From: Bacillota bacterium
GTDB taxonomy: Bacteria > Bacillota > Clostridia > Acetivibrionales > DSM-1351
Length of the DNA: 8,948 nt
Assembly (NCBI GenBank): GCA_023398105.1
Contig: JAEWST010000079.1
Coordinates: 1-8,948, forward strand
Direction: 5' to 3'
Positions within the stretch are counted from its first letter, which is position 1; each line of letters opens with the position of its first letter. This document shows positions 1 to 6,345 of this stretch, piece after piece. The notes under the pieces are model-generated. The model ran no database searches, was not told where the DNA came from, and was given only the letters and a program-made list of their open reading frames with translations. The position numbers were made by a program, and so were the translations under genes.

Positions 1-244
1 CTGTATCATCCACCCCATTGTAATAACCTAATACACAAACAGATATTTTTTCTATAACATTATTACATTTAATTTTTCCAGATAATTTAACAGCATCTCC
101 CTTAGTAACACTTACACTTGAAGGCAAACCACTTATAGTTGGAATGTTCACTGCTTGTCCATTCACCATATAAAAATTTGATAATACTAATAAAGCCAAA
201 AAAAGCAACGTAAAAGGCATACATTTCCTAATGTACTTAATCAT
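1..244 (-). CDS. Secreted protein of unknown function, N-terminal part (3' end outside window)
   Basis: Partial gene cut by the left edge of the window; 81 codons are visible, so its full length is unknown. The start ATG at 244 is preceded by a good GGAGGAAGGA ribosome binding site a few bases upstream. Residues 1 to about 31 look like a signal peptide: charged MIKYIRK, then a hydrophobic core (FTLLFLALLVLSNF), then a likely cleavage near NGQA. The exported part begins with a short PTISGLPSSVSVTKGD stretch and then VKLSGKIKCNNVIEKISVCVLGYYNG. The alternating hydrophobic pattern and the SVSVTKGD phrase suggest a bacterial Ig-like or other beta-sandwich domain, but too little is visible to assign a family. 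It is separated from the retropepsin unit by a terminator and about 340 bp, so it is probably transcribed on its own. Confidence 0.75.
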   Translation of the reverse strand, partial: MIKYIRKCMPFTLLFLALLVLSNFYMVNGQAVNIPTISGLPSSVSVTKGDAVKLSGKIKCNNVIEKISVCVLGYYNGVDDT

Positions 245-667
245 ATTCCTTCCTCCATCCATATAAAAATTTAATGACCAGTTGAATAAATCAGTCTACA
301 AAACCAAACTTTTCTTTTGCTATAAAACATAAAATCTAAAGTTTAACCTATTGTAGAATTCTTAGAAATTTTAATATACCTATAACTCATGACATGTGTA
401 CAAGCATTATAAAACAATTAGAAAAACATTATCTTAATAACAACTATGTTAATACTTTGTATAAACTCCATAATTTCCAATTTTTATTCTAGCATGTGTT
501 TTTATTTTTTTAAATACTTAATTTACTTAATATATATGTAATAAATATATATTTTTGTTTCAACTCCTATTTGTTTTTAGGGTACAAAAAAAGACAGTTC
601 CAAAATAGAAATGTCTTTAAATTGATTTATATTGAATTTTATTAATAAAATATTATGATATTTAAAT
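245..667. other. Gene-free intergenic region
   Basis: Very AT-rich spacer between the secreted-protein start and the protease stop. It holds the ribosome binding site of the left gene (just right of 244) and the protease terminator (585-618). I found no convincing promoter, small gene or repeat in the rest. Confidence 0.5.
585..618 (-). terminator. Rho-independent terminator after the protease gene
   Basis: Read on the minus strand, arms AAAGACA and TGTCTTT (612-618 and 590-596) pair, and further TTTC/GGAA pairing lies inside. The second arm runs straight into a seven-T tract (586-592 on the plus strand as A). The position just past the protease stop fits the end of that two-gene transcript. 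Confidence 0.75.
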
Positions 668-1054
668 CTATTTGGCAGCAGTTAATATCATTTCACCCAA
701 ATTTACTATTGCCTTTGCTTGTTTAAGAATATCCGTGCCAACAATCGCATCTATTTCAAACCCATATTGCATTGCTCCAATTTGTATATTGAAATTTGTA
801 GCTGCTACGTTGTCTATTTCTATTACATCAATTTTCTTTTCAATAACCGTTTCTGAACCGCCTATACCTTGAACAGAGTTTATAATGTCTATAGGCTCGG
901 GCTTCAATCCTAAGTTATGTGCAATATCCCTTGAAATTACTGTTGAGGATGAACCCGTATCAACCAAAGCATTCTTGATTGTCACACTGTTGTTTCCGTG
1001 AGCTAAAATTGCATCTATATATATTAAGCCATCCCTTAAACTCAGGCTAATCAT
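668..1054 (-). CDS. Retropepsin-like (retroviral-type) aspartic protease
   Basis: Predicted 128-aa single-domain aspartyl protease. The catalytic motif is VDTGSSS with Asp32, preceded by the hydrophobic residues ALV. The hydrophobic-hydrophobic-Gly motif of this fold is seen as AIVG near residues 103-106, followed by TDIL. One lobe of this size implies that two chains must pair to make an active site, as in retroviral proteases. There is no signal peptide or membrane segment, so it is probably cytosolic. I chose the ATG at 1054: its first base is the last base of the upstream gene's TAA stop (TAATG), with GGGGGTG about 8 bases before it. A GTG at 1075 in the same frame is less likely because it sits inside that ribosome-binding segment. 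The overlap implies translational coupling to the 85-aa upstream gene, which may be its partner or substrate (inference). The substrate is unknown. Confidence 0.82.
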   Translation of the reverse strand: MISLSLRDGLIYIDAILAHGNNSVTIKNALVDTGSSSTVISRDIAHNLGLKPEPIDIINSVQGIGGSETVIEKKIDVIEIDNVAATNFNIQIGAMQYGFEIDAIVGTDILKQAKAIVNLGEMILTAAK

Positions 1055-1311
1055 TATAACCGCACCCCCAGCCACTTTTTTACTCCAATATTTAAGGCAT
1101 CGTTGGAAGTATGGTAAATATAATATTCACGTTCCTTGTGAAGCTTGTGTAATTCAGTATATCTCTGAAAAGCACTGTCACCGTCATCTGCAAAACTGCC
1201 GATAACATCCATTTGTTCTACAATTCTTTTATCTCCTTCTGTCCTTGCATCTATTGCTTCAATGAGTACCCATTGCTCAGGATAAATCTTTCTAATGTCA
1301 GCCCAAATCAT
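1054..1311 (-). CDS. 85-aa protein of unknown function, coupled to the aspartic protease
   Basis: First gene of a two-gene unit. The ATG at 1311 has an AGGAGG six bases upstream, an excellent ribosome binding site. The protein is small, soluble and charged. It starts MIWADIRKIYPEQWVLIEA and has a central acidic stretch (IGSFADDGDSAFQRYTELHKLHKE), followed by a REYYIYHTS strand. I recognise no catalytic motif. The YPEQWVLIE start resembles short beta-hairpin proteins of unknown function that occur in many bacteria, but I cannot name a family. Its stop codon TAA shares one base with the protease start, so the two products are likely made together and in related amounts. It may be a partner, regulator or substrate of the protease; nothing in the sequence decides between these. 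Confidence 0.75.
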   Translation of the reverse strand: MIWADIRKIYPEQWVLIEAIDARTEGDKRIVEQMDVIGSFADDGDSAFQRYTELHKLHKEREYYIYHTSNDALNIGVKKWLGVRL

Positions 1312-1354
1312 TGAATACCTCCTGTTATTCTATATTAAAAATGATTATATATTG

Positions 1355-1382
1355 ATAGTACCATAAATATAATATTCTGCAA
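1355..1382 (-). promoter_or_regulatory. Possible sigma-A promoter for the 85-aa/protease unit
   Basis: On the minus strand TTGCAG (1377-1382) and TACTAT (1355-1360) are 16 bases apart and lie about 45 bases upstream of the ATG. Both boxes are imperfect and the region is AT-rich, so chance is possible. Confidence 0.25.
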
Positions 1383-1562
1383 ATAATCGATTCTATAGAT
1401 GATTTATATTAAATTCTTAATCAATAGTAATTAAGTAACCATAACCAAAAAATCAAGCATTAAAATTAATATGCCATTGCTTCAACAAACTACCCTTTAA
1501 GAGTATGTAAATTATCCAAGGCACTACACAGAAGCTTAGCTTACACACTACTCACACATTAA

Positions 1563-1594
1563 TAAAGCACCAATCCTTTTCGATTGGTGCTTTA
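1563..1594 (-). terminator. Strong hairpin, probable sigK terminator
   Basis: A perfect 13-bp stem (TAAAGCACCAATC, 1563-1575, with its complement at 1582-1594) and a 6-base loop. Read on the minus strand it lies about 50 bases past the sigK stop. The U-tract after it is short (TTTATTAAT), so it may terminate imperfectly or mainly protect the 3' end. Confidence 0.7.
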
Positions 1595-1641
1595 CACTGA
1601 TAACAAATTATTACTTTTTCTGCTTGATAGGGGGATTATGT

Positions 1642-2358
1642 TCAATATTGACAGCTATCTGGTTTAAGTTCTTTACTTAATTTCTTTATTGCTTTCTTTT
1701 CAATTCTCGATACGTAGGATCTGGAAATACCAAGCATTTTTGCTATTTCTCTCTGAGTTTTACTAGTTCCGTTTTGCAAACCGTACCTTAGCTCCAGTAC
1801 AACCTTTTCTCTGTTTTTAAGAGTAGCTTTCATTTTGCTGTAAAGCTTCTTTACCTGCATTTTTAGCTCAACCTCATCCACTACTGACTCAGAGTCGTTG
1901 CTAATCAGGTCGATTAGCGTAATTTCATTGCCTTCCTTATCCACTCCAATAGGGTCTTGTAGTGAAACCTCATTTTGAATCTTTTTTGTAGCTCTTATCT
2001 GCATTAGAATCTCATTTTCAATACACCTAGCAGCATAAGTCGCAAGACGAGTCCCTTTATCCATGTTGAAGGTTGATATTGCTTTTATTAATCCTATTGT
2101 ACCTATAGAAATAAGGTCATCGCTGTCATTGCCACAAGAACCATATTTCTTTACAATGTGTGCAACAAGCCTTAAGTTTCTCTCAATCAGAACATTCCTT
2201 GCTTCCTCATTGCCATTTTTATATGCCTCAACGTAGTACATTTCCTCCTCAGAATTTAAAGGCTGAGGAAAGGAATTCACATTTGAAACGTAGCCCAGCA
2301 TGAGGAATAGGTTGTTTAGCAGTCCATTAATAATTGCTGGAAATAGCATCTCTACCAA
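1642..2358 (-). CDS. sigK: RNA polymerase sporulation sigma factor pro-sigma-K, uninterrupted
   Basis: Sigma-K directs late mother-cell transcription during sporulation (coat, cortex, germination genes). The 238-aa product matches Bacillus SigK along its length. A hydrophobic pro-sequence (residues 1 to about 22, MVEMLFPAIINGLLNNLFLMLG) precedes YVSNVNSFPQPL, which aligns with the region where SpoIVFB cuts the Bacillus protein. Sigma region 2 is at about 61-118 (NLRLVAHIVKKYG, DLISIGTIGLIKAI, TYAARCIENEIL) and region 4 at about 180-232, with the helix-turn-helix TQREIAKMLGISRSYVSRIEKKA. I chose the TTG at 2358: AGGAGG lies 8 bases upstream and gives MVEM, like the Bacillus start. The GTG at 2367 lies inside that ribosome binding site and ATG 2349 is too far. 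The reading frame is not split, unlike sigK genes that carry a skin element. The pro-sequence suggests control by membrane proteolysis. Confidence 0.95.
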   Translation of the reverse strand: MVEMLFPAIINGLLNNLFLMLGYVSNVNSFPQPLNSEEEMYYVEAYKNGNEEARNVLIERNLRLVAHIVKKYGSCGNDSDDLISIGTIGLIKAISTFNMDKGTRLATYAARCIENEILMQIRATKKIQNEVSLQDPIGVDKEGNEITLIDLISNDSESVVDEVELKMQVKKLYSKMKATLKNREKVVLELRYGLQNGTSKTQREIAKMLGISRSYVSRIEKKAIKKLSKELKPDSCQY

Positions 2359-2385
2359 GCAAGGCACCTCCTACAATAATGAAGC

Positions 2386-2419
2386 ATGACATAAGTCATA
2401 GAGTATAATATCAATACTC
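2386..2419. promoter_or_regulatory. Two small inverted repeats upstream of sigK
   Basis: ATGAC (2386-2390) and GTCAT (2395-2399) form one dyad with a 4-base centre. GAGTAT (2401-2406) and ATACTC (2414-2419) form a second, immediately beside it. They lie about 30-60 bases upstream of the sigK start. They could be operators or an mRNA leader structure; no regulator is identifiable from the sequence. Confidence 0.3.
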
Positions 2420-2550
2420 CAAAAATAGTGTACCTTTCTAGTCTATGAGCAAATCCAGTAAATCTTGCCTGTCCATTATAAAAATTATTTAAGCAGACTT
2501 TAAATCTATATATTAAGTTAATGGACATATCCTTCTGTATATTTCTACAA

Positions 2551-2638
2551 ATACTGCAAACAATTAATATAACTTACTTATTCAACTTTATCAGTTGAAA
2601 ATTGTAGGTGTTAAAGCTTATCAAATGAAAAGTTAATA
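2551..2638 (-). repeat. Intergenic repeat, copy 1 (upstream of splB)
   Basis: The left part (2551-2604) closely matches 3837-3892, with the shared core CAACTTTATCAGTTGAAAA (one mismatch) and flanking AATATAACTTACT. The right part TTATCAAATGAAAAGTTAA is nearly the reverse complement of the core, so 2579-2638 forms an imperfect palindrome of about 60 bp. It ends about 20 bases before the splB start codon. It has the same orientation as copies 2 and 3. Confidence 0.65.
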
Positions 2639-2659
2639 GATTTCACCTAGGAGAAAAAT

Positions 2660-3682
2660 ATGTTTATACCAAAAAGAATTATATTTGAAAGCAACTCATT
2701 AGAGTATGAAATGGGAAGGAATATTTTTAACCAATTTAAAGATAAGGCTGATATTGAAATAATTAACTCTACTACTAACAAAGTAAAAGCACACATTCCA
2801 GGTGAAGATTTATTTTCTCAGTATAGAGAAGGCAAAAAAACTCTGGTAGTTGGGACTAAAAAAAGCTTAAAATTCCAATCCTGCAAGCCTTCAGCACACT
2901 ATCAGCTCCCATTGGTATCGGGTTGTATGGGGCAGTGTGAGTATTGCTATTTGAATACTCAGTTAGGAGATAAGCCTTTCGTAAAAATTCATGCAAATAT
3001 AGAAGATATTCTTAATCTAGCTAATAGTTATACAAATGATAGACTGCCTGAGATAACTATATTTGAGGGAGCAGCCACATCAGATCCTGTACCAGTAGAA
3101 CCCTACACGCATTCACTTCAGAAATCGATAGAATTTTTTGGAAAAGATGAAAATTCCAGATTCAGATTTGTAACAAAGTATAATGATATAGCTACCTTAC
3201 TTGACTTAGACCATAATGGTCATACTGAAATACGATTTAGTATTAATACTTCTTTTATAATAGATAAATATGAGCATTTTACTGCTTCTAGTGACAAAAG
3301 AATAGAAGCTGGCATTACTGCAGCTAAAGCTGGATATCCTATAGGATTTTTAATTGCACCTGTATTTATCTACCCTAGCTGGAAAGAAGATTATCATGAC
3401 CTTTTGCAAAATTTAAGCAGCAAGCTCCCAGATAATTTAAAATTCCCTGTAACCTTTGAAATCATATCTCACAGGTATACAACAATAGCCAAAAACAGAA
3501 TACTTCAGGTATTCCCTGAAAGCAATTTGCCCATGGAGGATGAAGAACGCAAATTTAAGTATGGACAATTCGGTTACGGTAAATATGTTTATCCAAAAGA
3601 TATTATAGATGAAATAAAGGATTTTTTCTCAAAAGAAATAGAAGCTCTATATAAAAATAAAAAAGTGCTTTATATCATATAA
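2660..3682 (+). CDS. splB: Spore photoproduct lyase (radical SAM DNA repair enzyme)
   Basis: Repairs the thymine dimer (spore photoproduct) formed by UV in dormant spores, acting early in germination with a 4Fe-4S cluster and S-adenosylmethionine. The 340-aa length is normal. The cluster motif CxxxCxxC is Cys89, Cys93, Cys96 (SGCMGQCEYCYLNT), with the neighbouring tyrosines Tyr95 and Tyr97. Other family blocks are CKPSAHYQLPL, RFRFVTKY, EIRFSINTSF and FEIISHRYT. In Bacillus SplB a cysteine in FEAACTSD donates the hydrogen atom; here that block reads FEGAATSD, with Ala139. The only cysteine outside the cluster is Cys75. The start has AGGAG six bases upstream. It is the only plus-strand gene, divergent from sigK. 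In Bacillus it is a forespore (sigma-G) gene, but I could not find a clear sigma-G promoter here. Confidence 0.95.
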   Translation: MFIPKRIIFESNSLEYEMGRNIFNQFKDKADIEIINSTTNKVKAHIPGEDLFSQYREGKKTLVVGTKKSLKFQSCKPSAHYQLPLVSGCMGQCEYCYLNTQLGDKPFVKIHANIEDILNLANSYTNDRLPEITIFEGAATSDPVPVEPYTHSLQKSIEFFGKDENSRFRFVTKYNDIATLLDLDHNGHTEIRFSINTSFIIDKYEHFTASSDKRIEAGITAAKAGYPIGFLIAPVFIYPSWKEDYHDLLQNLSSKLPDNLKFPVTFEIISHRYTTIAKNRILQVFPESNLPMEDEERKFKYGQFGYGKYVYPKDIIDEIKDFFSKEIEALYKNKKVLYII

Positions 3683-3686
3683 GCAC
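3665..3686 (+). terminator. Hairpin overlapping the splB stop codon
   Basis: GTGCTT(T)ATA and TATAAGCAC pair with a single bulged T and a 3-base loop; the splB TAA lies inside the second arm. No T-run follows, so it may be an mRNA-stabilising hairpin, not a terminator. Confidence 0.35.
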
Positions 3687-3786
3687 CCTATAAGCATTCT
3701 TAAAAAAGCAGTCCTAAGTCTGTAATTTTATATAAGCAAGCTAAAGCTCTGATTTTGCAAGCTTATTGCTAAATTATTAATCGCCC

Positions 3787-3830
3787 CCCTGTGATAGATG
3801 GATATGCCAATTAAGTTGTCTATCACAAGG
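3787..3830. repeat. Inverted repeat between splB and the cotJC fragment
   Basis: TGTGATAGA (3790-3798) and TCTATCACA (3819-3827) are perfect 9-bp arms around a 20-base centre. The pairing extends by CC/GG after one mismatch. No T-run follows in either direction. It could be an operator or a decayed mobile-element end. Confidence 0.4.
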
Positions 3831-3836
3831 AAGCAT

Positions 3837-3937
3837 ATCACTGTCAATATCAAATAATATTAACTTACTCAACTTTACCAGTTGAAAATTGTTCAGCAAG
3901 TTATACTTCTATTTCTTATCAAACTGAGGATTGAAAG
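3837..3937 (-). repeat. Intergenic repeat, copy 2 (3' end of the cotJC fragment)
   Basis: Carries the core CAACTTTACCAGTTGAAAATTG at 3870-3891, one mismatch from copy 1, with AATATTAACTTACT before it. The inverted second arm, CTTATCAAACTGAGGATTGAAAG split across 3915-3937, forms the last codons of the cotJC fragment, so the gene's stop codon sits inside the repeat. Confidence 0.6.
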
Positions 3938-4346
3938 CATAGAAATTCTTTGAATCCATTTTTTCTTGAGCAACTCTCAGAGCTTCACCAAAACGCTGGA
4001 AGTGTACAACCTCTCTTTCACGGAGGAACTTGATTGGATCTCTTACATCTGGGTCATCAGCAAATCGAAGAATATTGTCATAGGTAGTTCTGGCTTTTTG
4101 CTCTGCAGCTAAATCTTCAGTTAAATCCGTTATTGTATCACCCTTGGATTGAAATACTGCTGCTGTAAATGGCATACCAGACGCAGCTATAGGATATAAA
4201 GCTGTTGTATGATCTACAAAATAGGTATCAAAACCACTTGCTTTAATTTCATCTATGGTCAATCCCTGCGTAAGCTGATAAACAATGGAGGAAACCATCT
4301 CCATATGCCCCAATTCTTCTGTACCTACTATATTATCGATAAGGTA
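3909..4346 (-). pseudogene. cotJC: CotJC-like manganese catalase, 5'-truncated (possibly one half of a split gene)
   Basis: CotJC is a spore-coat protein of the Mn-catalase family. About 144 codons remain, from LIDNIVGTEELGHMEMV to the natural-looking end NFYAFNPQFDKK. Four of the five residues expected to bind the dimanganese site are present: Glu and His in TEELGH, Glu in AAEQKAR and His in EVVHFQRF. The missing N-terminal 50-70 residues would carry the first Glu (GGPDGE in relatives) and the start codon. Homology stops near 4343-4347, exactly where repeat copy 3 begins; in frame it then meets a TGA at 4377-4379. A TTG at 4313 is not a credible start: no ribosome binding site, and homology continues upstream of it. 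The fragment has no internal stop or frameshift, which is unusual for an old pseudogene. Neither cotJA nor cotJB is in the window. Confidence 0.85.
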
Positions 4347-4440
4347 CCTCTTGATTATGTAAAAAACAATCTTATTTCACTAAACTTTTTCAGTCGAAAA
4401 TAATAGCTGTGAAAGACTTATCAAATAAAAAGGTAAATAA
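4347..4440 (-). repeat. Intergenic repeat, copy 3 (at the cotJC breakpoint)
   Basis: The core TAAACTTTTTCAGTCGAAAA (4381-4400 region) and the inverted second arm CTTATCAAATAAAAAGGTAA (4418-4437 region) match copy 1 over about 60 bp with scattered changes and one single-base gap. AAACAAT upstream of the core is also shared with copy 1. This is the most diverged copy. It starts where the cotJC homology stops. Confidence 0.55.
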
Positions 4441-4541
4441 TTACATGAATTAAGTTGGTTCACTTGGCGACAAACCATTGATAATTGGGGACACCGATAG
4501 ATTTTTCAGGTGGGAAAGTTGAGTTTTTTATTTCAAATCAA

Positions 4542-6140
4542 TTATTCTTCAACAAGCTCAAATACTGCTTTATAATTATCTCCTCTACCCATTGAATTAT
4601 AACGAATTTTTATAGAATTGGACATACCTGATAAGTATAGTTCTAAAGTTTTGTCTTTGTATATGATAACTCTATCCACCATTCTTTTATGAAGTTCATT
4701 CAAATCATTGCTCTGTAGCCCGTTCACTATTTTTTTTATTCTTTCAATATATATTTGTATATTATCTGCGTTGTTAGCTAAGTTTGATTGCTCTATATAT
4801 TTTATTTCCTCTTCTAATTTATTAATTTCCATATCATACTTTTTATTCATTAATATCATATCCTCTGTTGAAATACTGCCCTCTATCTTCAAATTGATAA
4901 CCGCCTGTTTTTTCTCAATTAGTGCATCAATTTTTATTAATAACGGCTCTAGGCTTTTTATATTCTGCCTATTCTTTAATTTCTTTATTTCAGTGACTAA
5001 TTCTACTAATAGCTGCTCCTTATCATAGTTAATTGCTTGCAGGATATAGTTAATTGCATTATCCAGTACAATGTGATTAATACATCCATTGTTGCATCCA
5101 ACGATAGCTTCACTCTCATCAATTCTTCTTTTTCCGTATGTTTTTGCTTGCAGGCATATCCATGCAATGTAACGTGTACCATTCTTTAGCTTTTTACTTT
5201 TACAAATAAACTTACTTCCACATTCACCGCAAAATAATCTTCCTGAACACCAATATCTATTACTATACTTGCTTCTTTGCTCCTGTGAACTAGTTCTTTT
5301 TTGCAGTTCCAGCTTAGTTTTCTCCCACAACTCTCTGTCAATTATTGCAAAATGGTGATTTTTTATGTATACAAAATCCTCCTCACCCTCATTGTACTTC
5401 TTCTTGTGATCTAAATAGTCAGGCGTTATTGTTTTTTTCTGTAACAAATCACCCACATACTTCTCATTTCTTAAAATTTTTAAAATCACAGTATTTGACC
5501 ATTTATTCTTATCCTTTTTAGACTTAATTCCAGCTTCATATAATTCTCTTGCAATAATATGTGTGCCCTTACCCTCAATTGCATATTTATGAAAAATTAT
5601 TCTTACAATTTGAGCTTCTTCTTCATTTATTGTTAAAACACCCTTGCTAAGCTTGTATCCTAATAATTCTCTGCCAAAGACAACCCCCCGCTCCATCCTT
5701 CTTTTTTGTCCCCATTTTACTCTTTCAGAGGTTTTTCTGCTTTCATCCTGTGCAATACCTGCCATAATTGTAAGTCTTAATTCTCCATCACCATCAAGCG
5801 TATTTATATTATCATTTATAAACATTACACCTACACCCAATTTTTTAAGTATACGAGTGTATTCGATGCTATCCAATGTGTTTCTTGCGAATCGGGATAT
5901 TTCTTTAGTTAATATTAAGTCCAGCCTCTTATTTCTTGCATCTTCTATCATTCTTTGAAATTCAAGCCTGTTTTTTATCTGGGTGCCGCTTGTGCCCTCG
6001 TCAGCATATATATCAACAAACTCCCATTCTATATTGCTTTTTATATAATCATTAAAATAAATTCTTTGACTTTCAAGGGAATTTACCTGATCATATTTAT
6101 CTGTCGATACCCTGCAATATGCACCAACTTTGAATTTCAT
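4542..6140 (-). CDS. Large serine recombinase (site-specific DNA integrase/excisionase)
   Basis: 532-aa site-specific recombinase of the large serine family, the group that includes phage integrases and SpoIVCA, which excises the sigK skin element. The resolvase catalytic domain covers about residues 3-150, with the nucleophile Ser12 in YCRVSTD and the arginines Arg10, Arg83 and Arg86 (ISRFARN). The Recombinase DNA-binding domain covers about 155-285 (LLGYKLSKGVLTI, WSNTVILKILRNEKYVGD). A zinc-ribbon domain follows at 298-353 (CGEC at 304-307, then Cys329, Cys349, Cys353). A coiled coil (about 378-455, rich in Lys/Glu/Leu heptads) precedes the C-terminal end. The length is full and no catalytic residue is missing. 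The start ATG has GAGG about nine bases upstream. Two very small genes precede it. It lies directly beside the truncated cotJC gene, with its 3' end facing the breakpoint. The att sites are not identifiable here. Confidence 0.95.
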   Translation of the reverse strand: MKFKVGAYCRVSTDKYDQVNSLESQRIYFNDYIKSNIEWEFVDIYADEGTSGTQIKNRLEFQRMIEDARNKRLDLILTKEISRFARNTLDSIEYTRILKKLGVGVMFINDNINTLDGDGELRLTIMAGIAQDESRKTSERVKWGQKRRMERGVVFGRELLGYKLSKGVLTINEEEAQIVRIIFHKYAIEGKGTHIIARELYEAGIKSKKDKNKWSNTVILKILRNEKYVGDLLQKKTITPDYLDHKKKYNEGEEDFVYIKNHHFAIIDRELWEKTKLELQKRTSSQEQRSKYSNRYWCSGRLFCGECGSKFICKSKKLKNGTRYIAWICLQAKTYGKRRIDESEAIVGCNNGCINHIVLDNAINYILQAINYDKEQLLVELVTEIKKLKNRQNIKSLEPLLIKIDALIEKKQAVINLKIEGSISTEDMILMNKKYDMEINKLEEEIKYIEQSNLANNADNIQIYIERIKKIVNGLQSNDLNELHKRMVDRVIIYKDKTLELYLSGMSNSIKIRYNSMGRGDNYKAVFELVEE

Positions 6141-6211
6141 AGATTAATACCTCATATTCGGAATGCCTATTCCATTAATATACTCAACTCAGCTGAAACG
6201 CTAATAATGTA

Positions 6212-6233
6212 TAATTGCTAGTTCTAGCAATTA
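6212..6233. repeat. Perfect 9-bp-arm palindrome in the recombinase leader
   Basis: TAATTGCTA (6212-6220) and TAGCAATTA (6225-6233) are perfect inverted arms around GTTC. It lies between the 35-aa gene stop (6234-6236) and the recombinase start at 6140. No T-run follows, so it is not a classical terminator. It could be an operator or a leader hairpin that limits recombinase expression. Confidence 0.5.
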
Positions 6234-6341
6234 CTAATTTTTTTCAATCATTTTGGAAACAAACCCTCTATAAGTTTCTCGCACCAACATACTGTGAAAA
6301 AGTTGATTATTAATTTCGTAATTCATTAGTTTCAGAAGCAT
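6234..6341 (-). CDS. 35-aa small protein upstream of the recombinase
   Basis: A short frame starting ATG at 6341, four bases after the TAA of the 49-aa gene, which suggests coupled translation because no strong ribosome binding site is present. An internal ATG at 6326 (giving MNYEINNQLFH) is an alternative start. The product has mixed hydrophobic and charged residues (NNQLFHSMLVRETYRGFVSKMIEKN) compatible with one or two short helices. I do not recognise a family. Its place between the 49-aa gene and the recombinase suggests a role in the recombinase operon, such as a directionality factor, but this is inference from position only. Confidence 0.45.
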   Translation of the reverse strand: MLLKLMNYEINNQLFHSMLVRETYRGFVSKMIEKN

Positions 6342-6345
6342 AATC

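Larger units (their letters stand above)
1312..1641. other. Gene-free intergenic region between sigK and the protease unit
   Basis: It contains the candidate promoter at 1355-1382 and the hairpin at 1563-1594. I see no open reading frame with a ribosome binding site and no repeat in the remaining sequence (about 1383-1562). Confidence 0.5.

Noticed and set aside
2432..2450. CATAGACTA on the minus strand upstream of sigK as a sigma-K -10 box.
   Set aside because: It fits CATAnnnTA, but there is no AC at the right -35 spacing and it lies in AT-rich DNA where such matches are common.
3732..3766. ATAAGC...GCTTAT inverted repeat as the splB terminator.
   Set aside because: The stem is only six bases with a long centre, and no T-run follows on the plus strand.
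4313..4313. TTG at 4313 as the start of a short complete catalase.
   Set aside because: Catalase homology (IVGTEEL) continues upstream in frame and no ribosome binding site precedes the TTG; the gene is 5'-truncated.
4708..5958. Plus-strand open frames inside the recombinase gene.
   Set aside because: They are antisense to a clearly conserved gene, lack ribosome binding sites and have low-complexity Ser/Ile/Phe-rich products.
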